This document shows positions 1 to 5,031 of a stretch of DNA of 5,664 nt, in pieces (the stretch's first letter is position 1; each line of letters opens with the position of its first letter). A program made the position numbers and the translations under genes. Source of the DNA: a bacterium (GTDB lineage Bacteria > Latescibacterota > UBA2968 > UBA8231); contig JAQCJA010000331.1 in the NCBI GenBank assembly GCA_027593305.1, forward strand, positions 1 through 5,664, read 5' to 3'. A model generated the notes under the pieces. The model searched no databases. It had not been told where the DNA came from and saw only the letters and a program-made list of their open reading frames with translations.

Positions 1-1
1 C

Positions 2-781
2 AGGCTCGCCCGTCAGTACATCGAGGACGGCGCCGTAGGCGAGGCCCTGCACGTGGATGCTGTCAATTACGTGCCCTACGGCACCGGCTACTGGGAACAG
101 CCGTACCGGGATTTCTCGGTGACGGGCGGGCTGTTTCTGCAGAAGGCAACACACGACTTCGATTATCTGATGTACCTGATGGGACAGTCGGTGACACGGA
201 TTGCCGCCATGGCCACGCGTGGGCGCATCTACGGCGGCGACAAACCCGCCGGCCTGCGCTGCTCGCAGTGTGACGAAACCGGCACGTGCCCGGAGAGCCC
301 GGAGAATCGCCGTCGCAACGGTTCCGGCGGCACGCTGACTGACCATATGTGTCTGTTCAGCGTCGACTGCGGCACAGGCGAGCAACTCAATGAGGACTGC
401 TCCAGTGCCCTGCTGGAATTTGCCGATGGCAGTCACGGCGTCTACTCGCAGGTGTTCTACGCGCGGCGGGATGCCGGCGCCCGGGGTGCCACGGTCAGCG
501 GTTATGCCGGCACCGTCAGCTTCGACTGGTACGCCAACGAACTCAAGCGCGTGCGCCACCATCATCCGTTCTCGGCGACGGAGCGCGCCAGTGGCGACAT
601 GAGTCACTTCGGTGGCGACATCGCGCTGGCCGACGATTTCCTCGGTGTCGTCCACGGCACACGCTGTTCGCGTACACCGATCGAAACGGGCCTGCAGTCG
701 GTCTATGCCTGTCTGGCGGCGCGGGATTCGGCCGCTGGGGGCGGCTTCGTCAATGTGCGCCAGGTCGGAGCCCAGTCGTGA
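2..781 (+). CDS. Gfo/Idh/MocA family oxidoreductase, 5'-truncated by window edge
   Basis: This is the C-terminal 259 residues of a probable NAD(P)-dependent sugar or polyol dehydrogenase. The frame is open back to base 2, so the true start lies outside the window and the N-terminal Rossmann fold and EKP motif are not visible. What remains is the substrate-binding alpha/beta domain. It opens with a family-typical segment ending GEALHVDAV, followed by GGLFLQKATHDFDYL (residues 42-56 of the visible part), which carries the His-Asp pair (H51, D54) that usually lies in the active site. A Cys-rich insert follows (C87, C90, C96, then C117, C123, C133). A similar insert with CxxC-x5-C spacing is, as I recall, found in a subgroup of this family. 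The end overlaps the next gene by 4 bases (GTGA), so the two are probably co-translated. The family is clear, but the substrate cannot be told. Confidence 0.88.
   Translation, partial: RLARQYIEDGAVGEALHVDAVNYVPYGTGYWEQPYRDFSVTGGLFLQKATHDFDYLMYLMGQSVTRIAAMATRGRIYGGDKPAGLRCSQCDETGTCPESPENRRRNGSGGTLTDHMCLFSVDCGTGEQLNEDCSSALLEFADGSHGVYSQVFYARRDAGARGATVSGYAGTVSFDWYANELKRVRHHHPFSATERASGDMSHFGGDIALADDFLGVVHGTRCSRTPIETGLQSVYACLAARDSAAGGGFVNVRQVGAQS
767..770 (+). promoter_or_regulatory. Ribosome binding site that fixes the GTG start of the second oxidoreductase
   Basis: GGAG lies 7 bases before the GTG at 778, inside the end of the upstream gene. The later in-frame candidates (GTG at 790, ATG at 802) have no comparable site, so the overlapping GTG is preferred. 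Confidence 0.55.
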
Positions 782-1653
782 GTGGCGGCGTGAGTGGCGG
801 CATGGGTGGCCGCCTCGGTTTTGTCGACAAACGCCTGGATGCGAACAACTTCCACGCCAACGTCTATCTGCGACTGCTGCGTCATGACCTGATCGAACTT
901 GGCTTCACCGTAGCAGGCTGCACGGCACTGGAAGCCGAACCCGGTCGCGACTGGGCGCGGGACAACGATGTGCCCTGGTTCGATACCGTGGCTGCCATGG
1001 ATGAGCATGTCGATTATTACGTTGTGCTGGCGCCGTCCAACCCGGAGATCCATCTGGAGTTGTGCCAGCAGGTGCTGCCATTCGGCAAAGCGACGTACGT
1101 GGACAAGACCTTTGCCCCCGACGCGGTCACGGCGCAGGCGATCTTTGCCCTGGCAGACAAGTATGGTGTTGCCATACAGACGTCCTCTGCCCTGCGGTAT
1201 ACGGACGTGCAGAAGTGTGTCATCGATGCCGGTGGCCACGATCAGGTCCTGCACATGGTCGCCTGGGGCGGCGGTAGTTCCTTTGACGAATATGCCATCC
1301 ATCCGGTGGAACTGGTTGTCAGTTGTATGGGGGACGGTGTGCAGCGTCTGCGACGCTGGAGTCCGGCGCCACGCAGTCGGCTGTTGCTGGAGTGGTCGGA
1401 TGCTAGAACGGCACTGATTCATGTGCATACCGACGGCGGCACAACGCCCTATGCCGCATCGGTGACGACCGCCACCGAGACACGTTTTGTTGCCGTCGAC
1501 ACAAGTACCATCTTCCGTGATACGGCGCGGGCCTTCCTGCTCTGTTTTGCCCGCAATCAAGCCAACGTGCCGCGCTCACAGACGCTTACCGTGCACCGCA
1601 TTCTCGCTGCCGCCCGGCGCGAGGAAGCGCTACGGGAGTTCGTCGATATCTGA
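778..1653 (+). CDS. Gfo/Idh/MocA-like oxidoreductase with glycine-poor Rossmann N-terminus
   Basis: The product is 291 aa, slightly short for the family (usually about 330-390). It is probably a second dehydrogenase or a partner of the upstream one. The N-terminus reads RLGFVDKRLDANNFHANVYL (residues 12-31) and lacks the usual GxGxxG dinucleotide loop. Further on, YVDKTFAPD (residues 107-115) sits where the family has its EKP motif, keeping the lysine (K110). YAIHPVE (residues 172-178) matches the catalytic His segment (H175, E178) of the substrate domain. GTG at 778 is chosen because it forms a GTGA overlap with the previous stop and has GGAG 7 bases upstream; ATG 802 is the alternative. Membership of the fold is well supported. 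Whether it still binds NAD(P) is uncertain because of the altered loop. No substrate can be assigned, but coupling to another family member suggests one shared pathway. Confidence 0.85.
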   Translation: MSGGVSGGMGGRLGFVDKRLDANNFHANVYLRLLRHDLIELGFTVAGCTALEAEPGRDWARDNDVPWFDTVAAMDEHVDYYVVLAPSNPEIHLELCQQVLPFGKATYVDKTFAPDAVTAQAIFALADKYGVAIQTSSALRYTDVQKCVIDAGGHDQVLHMVAWGGGSSFDEYAIHPVELVVSCMGDGVQRLRRWSPAPRSRLLLEWSDARTALIHVHTDGGTTPYAASVTTATETRFVAVDTSTIFRDTARAFLLCFARNQANVPRSQTLTVHRILAAARREEALREFVDI

Positions 1654-1881
1654 GACGCTCGGCTTGCCATCCGCAAGCGCCAGCGTCCAGCTTGTGGGCG
1701 GCGCGGTCACGTGCAGTGTGTCGGCGGCGATGGCGACCCACACGTCGCCGCCGACCCATCGGTCCTGCTGTCGCTTCCGGGCCTCAACGGCAGCAGCGTC
1801 GTCCGTGACGCGGACGAGCCATGCACCGAGTGCTTGAGCGGCGGGCCTCTCGTGCAGGACGGGGGATTGGGAAGACGTCAT
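1630..1881 (-). CDS. Small hypothetical protein, convergent with the oxidoreductase pair
   Basis: An 83-residue reading frame on the - strand runs from ATG (1879-1881) to TAG, bounded upstream by an in-frame stop at 1909-1911. I do not recognise the product. In its favour, codon third positions are mostly G or C, as in the neighbouring genes. The protein looks natural: a charged, Ala-rich N-terminal half (DDAAAVEARKRQQDRW), then a likely strand-rich segment (DVWVAIAADTLHVT). No signal peptide or membrane segment is visible. Its last 24 bases overlap the end of the upstream gene tail to tail. Against it, the only possible ribosome site is AAAGG just 3 bases from the ATG, no promoter is evident, and it contains the perfect hairpin at 1654-1687. 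It may be a real small gene or a chance frame in GC-rich DNA. Confidence 0.4.
   Translation of the reverse strand: MTSSQSPVLHERPAAQALGAWLVRVTDDAAAVEARKRQQDRWVGGDVWVAIAADTLHVTAPPTSWTLALADGKPSVSDIDELP
1654..1687 (+). terminator. Two-stage hairpin directly after the oxidoreductase pair (possible 3' end structure)
   Basis: GACGCT (1654-1659) pairs with AGCGTC (1682-1687), and GCTTGC (1662-1667) pairs with GCAAGC (1673-1678). This gives two perfect 6-bp stems separated by a small internal loop and closed by a 5-base loop (CATCC). The structure starts at the base after the TGA. No run of T follows it, so it is not a standard intrinsic terminator. It could stabilise the mRNA 3' end or help Rho-dependent termination. 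It also falls inside the weakly supported opposite-strand gene. Confidence 0.4.
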
Positions 1882-2080
1882 GGGCCTTTGCGGGAGAGCA
1901 GAATTTGGTCACAGGAGAGACGGACCTGGTTCCCGATGGGGCACACCGGGCATTCCAATGACAAGCACCAGTCTCTGCCACGGGGGGACAATAGGCAAGG
2001 CGACGTTTGCATCGTGCTGGGCCCGCGTTGCCCACCCGTAGACGCACCGTTATCTTGTGGCTTCTTAGGTCCGTTGCTGC
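1882..2080. other. Gene-free stretch between the small - strand frame and the heptamer array
   Basis: No convincing gene is seen on either strand. The stretch holds the candidate trkA promoter (2028-2056) and a possible weak fold: AGAGAC (1916-1921) with GTCTCT (1971-1976), then TGGT (1927-1930) with ACCA (1967-1970), with shorter internal pairings such as CCCG/CGGG. The fold is not strong enough to name an RNA class. I found no tRNA, known riboswitch core or mobile-element end by reading. Confidence 0.4.
2028..2056 (+). promoter_or_regulatory. Candidate sigma-70 promoter for trkA-trkH
   Basis: TTGCCC (2028-2033) and TATCTT (2051-2056) are separated by exactly 17 bases, each matching 4 of 6 consensus positions. 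Transcription would start near 2063 and place the whole heptamer array in the 5' leader of trkA. It is the best candidate I found by eye between the small - strand frame and trkA, but a match of this quality can arise by chance. Confidence 0.35.
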
Positions 2081-2223
2081 GCTGTTGGCTGTTGGCTGTT
2101 GGCTGTTGGCTGTTGGCTGTTGGCCGTTGGCTGTTGGCTGTTGGCTGTTGGCTGTTGGCTGTTGGCTGTTGGCTGTTGGCTGTTGGCTGTTGGCTTCGCC
2201 TCTCTCGATCTGCCCTGAGATGA
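2074..2223 (+). CDS. Speculative hydrophobic leader peptide read through the heptamer array
   Basis: From TTG at 2074, preceded by AGG at 2067-2069, a frame of 49 codons runs through the array. It gives five repeats of LLAVGCW (one with R in place of C), then a basic tail LRLSRSALR. Its TGA (2221-2223) overlaps the trkA ATG as ATGA, the arrangement typical of translational coupling. The start is a weak codon with close spacing (4 bases) to a minimal ribosome site, and repeat DNA is open in every frame, so the peptide may not exist. It is listed because its end point coincides exactly with the trkA start, which itself lacks a recognisable ribosome site. Gene or not, it should not be read as an N-terminal part of TrkA. 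Confidence 0.15.
   Translation: MLRCWLLAVGCWLLAVGRWLLAVGCWLLAVGCWLLAVGCWLRLSRSALR
2081..2195 (+). repeat. Heptanucleotide tandem repeat, 16 x GCTGTTG
   Basis: Sixteen contiguous 7-base units cover 2081-2192, followed by a partial GCT. Fifteen units are identical and the seventh (2123-2129) is GCCGTTG, a single T-to-C change. The + strand has no A; the - strand reads CAACAGC. Because 7 is not divisible by 3, each strand reads the same seven-codon cycle in all three frames: Ala-Val-Gly-Cys-Trp-Leu-Leu on the + strand and Gln-Gln-Pro-Thr-Ala-Asn-Ser on the - strand. The array is therefore free of stop codons in six frames. It ends 24 bases before the trkA ATG. There are no spacers, so it is not a CRISPR array. 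Such near-identical short repeats usually change copy number by replication slippage. Confidence 0.97.
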
Positions 2224-3560
2224 ATATCCTCGTCATCGGTGCCGGTGATATCGGCATGCAGTTGTGCCGTCGTCTGACGCAGGACCACCACGACGTTTCA
2301 GTCATCGAAGTCGACAACCGCACGGCACGACGCGCCGGCGAGCAACTCGACGTACGGATGATCGAGGGGGACGCCACGTCGTGGCGCATTCTGCAGCAGG
2401 CGGACATTGCCCACGTGGATGCCGTGGCTGCCATGACGACGCGGGACGAAGTCAACCTGCTCGCCTGTCGTATGGCGAAGAAGGCGGGCGCCGATTTCAC
2501 CATCGCCCGCATCCGTAATCCGGAACTGTTGTCGAAGGATTTCATCCTCTCCCGCGAGGAACTTGGCGTCGATGAGGTCATCCTGCCGGAGCGCGAGGCG
2601 GCAGATGCCGTGGTCCGTCTCATCCGCCAGGCGCGCGCCACGGACCTTATCGATTTCGCCGATGGCAGGATCCGTCTGCTCGGCGTGCGTCTCGACGCAG
2701 ACTCGCCCTTGCTGCGCATTCCGCTGGCAGAGCTGGGCAATCGCCACAATCATCCGCCGGTGCGCATCGCTGCCATCAAGCGCAAGCAGCAGACGGTGAT
2801 CCCCGGCGGCAAGGACGTACTCGTCGCCGGCGACCAGGTCTACATCGTGGCAGATCCGGCCTATTGTGATCAGTTCATCGAGTTGACCGGGCAAAGGAAC
2901 ACAACCATCAACAACATCATGGTGCTCGGCGGCGGTCTCATCGGCCGTTTCGTGGCCCAGCAGCTGGCAGACGATGTCAATGTCAAGATTGTCGAAAGCA
3001 ACGTGGAACGGGCCTGGGGCATTGCCGATGCGCTGCCCGACACGCTTGTCATTCAGGGGGACGGCACCGACTACGATCTGCTGGCCACCGAAGGCATCAT
3101 GGACATGGACGCCTTCGTCGCCGTCACCGGGGACGACGAGACCAACATCATCGCCACCCTGCTGGCCAGACACCTGCAGGTGCCACGCACGGTTGCCCTG
3201 GTCAACAAGACCAACTACCTGCCGATCATGCCCACCATCGGTCTGGATTCCGTGGTCAGCAAGCAGTTGCTGACGGTCAATGCCGTGTTACGCTTCATTC
3301 AGCATCGCCAGGTTGCCAGCATCGCCACGATCCCCGGTCTGGATGCTCACGTGATCGAGTTTATCGCCGGCGAAGGTTCCAGGGTCACCAAGAAGCCCCT
3401 CAAGGACCTGGATTTCCCGGACAACGCGCTCATCGGTGCCGTTGACCACGGGGACGAACTGGAGATTCCCACAGGCGCAACGCAGATGAAGGCCGGTGAC
3501 AAGGCGGTTGTCTTCGTCCTGCCGCGAGCCCTCGGTGCCGTCGAAAAGATGTTCAAGTAG
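2220..3560 (+). CDS. trkA: Trk potassium uptake system NAD-binding regulatory subunit TrkA
   Basis: TrkA is the peripheral cytoplasmic subunit that binds NAD(H) or other nucleotides and gates the TrkH K+ channel. The 446-residue product is close to the E. coli length (458). It shows the usual tandem arrangement: RCK_N from 1 with GAGDIG (7-12), the acidic end of strand 2 (E30/D32) and GDAT (50-53); RCK_C at about 140-224; a second RCK_N with GGGLIG (237-242), E259 and GDGT (280-283); and a second RCK_C at about 367-446. Start ATG 2220 is chosen because MNILVIGAGDIG is the family's N-terminus. The frame stays open upstream through the heptamer repeat to a TTG at 2007, but that extension would be repeat-encoded and is rejected. 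The bases before the ATG contain no clear ribosome site. trkH follows after 8 bases, so the two form an operon. Confidence 0.97.
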   Translation: MNILVIGAGDIGMQLCRRLTQDHHDVSVIEVDNRTARRAGEQLDVRMIEGDATSWRILQQADIAHVDAVAAMTTRDEVNLLACRMAKKAGADFTIARIRNPELLSKDFILSREELGVDEVILPEREAADAVVRLIRQARATDLIDFADGRIRLLGVRLDADSPLLRIPLAELGNRHNHPPVRIAAIKRKQQTVIPGGKDVLVAGDQVYIVADPAYCDQFIELTGQRNTTINNIMVLGGGLIGRFVAQQLADDVNVKIVESNVERAWGIADALPDTLVIQGDGTDYDLLATEGIMDMDAFVAVTGDDETNIIATLLARHLQVPRTVALVNKTNYLPIMPTIGLDSVVSKQLLTVNAVLRFIQHRQVASIATIPGLDAHVIEFIAGEGSRVTKKPLKDLDFPDNALIGAVDHGDELEIPTGATQMKAGDKAVVFVLPRALGAVEKMFK

Positions 3561-3563
3561 GTG
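3559..3563 (+). promoter_or_regulatory. Ribosome binding site supporting the GTG start of trkH
   Basis: AGGTG overlaps the last bases of the trkA stop codon and lies 5 bases before GTG 3569. It supports this non-ATG start and suggests tightly coupled translation of trkA and trkH. Confidence 0.5.
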
Positions 3564-3568
3564 CCACC

Positions 3569-5017
3569 GTGCATCTGAGCAGAGTGATCCACATCCTGGG
3601 CCTGTTGCTGATGTTCCAGGCCTGCACGATGCTCCTGCCGTTGCCGTTCTGCTTCTACTATGCTTCCGGTGATCACACCGCCTTCCTTCTGTCGGCAGCG
3701 ATCACCTTCGTCTGCGGCGGCATCGCCTACCGTTTCACCCGCATCGATCGCGACCTGCTGCCCAAAGAGGGTTTTGCTGTCGTCACCTTTTCCTGGCTGG
3801 CGCTGTCGGCTTTTGGCGCGCTGCCCTTTGTGCTCTCCGGCGCCATCCCTTCCTATACCGACGCCTTTTTCGAGACCATGTCGGGTCTGTCGACCACCGG
3901 CGCCAGCATCCTCACAGACATCGAGGCCCTGCCTCGGGGGGCATTGTTCTGGCGCTCCCTGAACCATTGGATCGGCGGCATGGGGATCATCGTGCTGTCC
4001 CTGGCGATCCTGCCCTTTCTCGGGGTTGGTGGCATGCAGTTGTTCAAGGCCGAGATCCCAGGACCCGTCGTTGACAAACTGACGCCGCGGATCACAGAAA
4101 CAGCCAAGATCCTGTGGGCGGTGTATTTCGCCCTGACCGTCGCCGAGGCCCTGCTGCTGATGTTTGGTGGCCTGGATCTGTTCGATGCTCTGTGTCACAC
4201 ATTTGGCACCATGGCGACAGGGGGGTTTTCCACGCGCAATGCCTCGGTTGCCGCCTACGACTCCGCCTACATCGAGTACGTCATCATCTTCTTCATGCTG
4301 ATTGCCGGGGCCAACTTCTCACTGCACTTCCACGCGCTGCGCGGACAGTGGCGGGGGTATCTGAGGAACCGCGAGTTCCATTTCTACCTGTCCCTGATCG
4401 GCATGGCTTTCCTGGTGATCAGCGCCTCGTCGACCTTCCGCGCCGGCATGTACCCCGATTGGGAAGAAGCCTTCCGCAAGACGTTGTTTCAGGTGGTATC
4501 CATCATCACCACCACCGGCTACGGCACAGCCGATTACGAGTTGTGGTCCTTCACAGCACAGTTCGTGCTGTTCTCGTTGATGTTTGTCGGCGGCTGCGCC
4601 GGGTCGACGGGTGGTGGCATGAAGGTGATGCGTATCCACCTGCTGGTGAAGTTTGTCTCTCGTGAGATCACGCGGCTGGTACACCCCCGCGCCGTTGTGC
4701 CGGTGCGCATGGGCGGGCACGCCGTCGATCGCGACGTCGTGGCCAACGTGCTGGGCTTCTTCGTGTTGTTCATGTTCAGCTTCGCCGGGGGTGTCTTCAT
4801 CATGTCCGAGCTGGGTATGGACATGCCGACCTCCTTCGGCGCCGTTGCCGCAACACTCGGCAATGTCGGCCCCGGCCTGGGAGCCGTGGGACCCACCGAC
4901 AACTACTCTGCGGTTCCGGCCGCCGGCAAGTGGGTGCTGTCCCTGCTCATGCTCATGGGCCGGCTGGAGATCTACACCGTGATCGTGCTGCTGTCGCCGG
5001 CGACCTGGCAACGCTGA
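3569..5017 (+). CDS. trkH: Trk potassium uptake system membrane channel protein TrkH
   Basis: TrkH is the inner-membrane K+-translocating subunit of the Trk system and works with the TrkA ring encoded just upstream. The 482-residue product matches the family length. Many hydrophobic segments alternate with four pore loops: STTGAS (108-113), MATGGFST (215-222), TTTGYGT (314-320) and LGNVGPGLG (430-438). These carry the conserved filter glycines (G111, G218, G317, and the glycines at 431-438). The Gly-rich segment GGCAGSTGGGMK (341-352) corresponds to the intramembrane gating loop, and MGRLEIYT (463-470) holds the conserved Arg (R465) near the C-terminus. The start is GTG with AGGTG 5 bases upstream, and the first residues run straight into a membrane helix, as is usual. 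All key elements are intact. TrkG, a close paralogue, is less likely given the operon with trkA. Confidence 0.97.
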   Translation: MHLSRVIHILGLLLMFQACTMLLPLPFCFYYASGDHTAFLLSAAITFVCGGIAYRFTRIDRDLLPKEGFAVVTFSWLALSAFGALPFVLSGAIPSYTDAFFETMSGLSTTGASILTDIEALPRGALFWRSLNHWIGGMGIIVLSLAILPFLGVGGMQLFKAEIPGPVVDKLTPRITETAKILWAVYFALTVAEALLLMFGGLDLFDALCHTFGTMATGGFSTRNASVAAYDSAYIEYVIIFFMLIAGANFSLHFHALRGQWRGYLRNREFHFYLSLIGMAFLVISASSTFRAGMYPDWEEAFRKTLFQVVSIITTTGYGTADYELWSFTAQFVLFSLMFVGGCAGSTGGGMKVMRIHLLVKFVSREITRLVHPRAVVPVRMGGHAVDRDVVANVLGFFVLFMFSFAGGVFIMSELGMDMPTSFGAVAATLGNVGPGLGAVGPTDNYSAVPAAGKWVLSLLMLMGRLEIYTVIVLLSPATWQR

Positions 5018-5031
5018 AGGCCACACGGTCC

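Noticed and set aside
703..1560. Long - strand frame opposite the second oxidoreductase
   Set aside because: It is fully antisense to a well-supported gene and shows no family motif; it follows from GC-rich third positions.
1916..1976. Structured RNA gene in the gene-free stretch
   Set aside because: The pairings (6 bp, 4 bp and short inner stems with bulges) are weak, and the sequence resembles no RNA class I know.
2081..2195. CRISPR array
   Set aside because: The units are 7 bases and contiguous with no spacers, and no cas genes are nearby.
2007..2219. N-terminal extension of TrkA from TTG 2007
   Set aside because: The extension is mostly repeat-coded LLAVGCW. The family N-terminus (MNILVIGAGDIG) begins exactly at ATG 2220, and the repeat is open in every frame, so openness is not evidence of coding.
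1711..2223. 170-residue + strand frame ending at the trkA start
   Set aside because: Its first part has no family features or natural composition, and its length comes from the stop-free array. Only its last 49 codons are considered, as a speculative leader.
1784..2749. Long - strand frame with QQPTANS repeats
   Set aside because: It exists because the array has no stops on that strand and because its other part is antisense to trkA. Its composition (Arg/Ser-rich) is typical of a shadow frame.
3347..4198. - strand frame across the trkA-trkH junction
   Set aside because: It is Gln/Asp/Gly-rich and antisense to two certain genes, with no recognisable domain.
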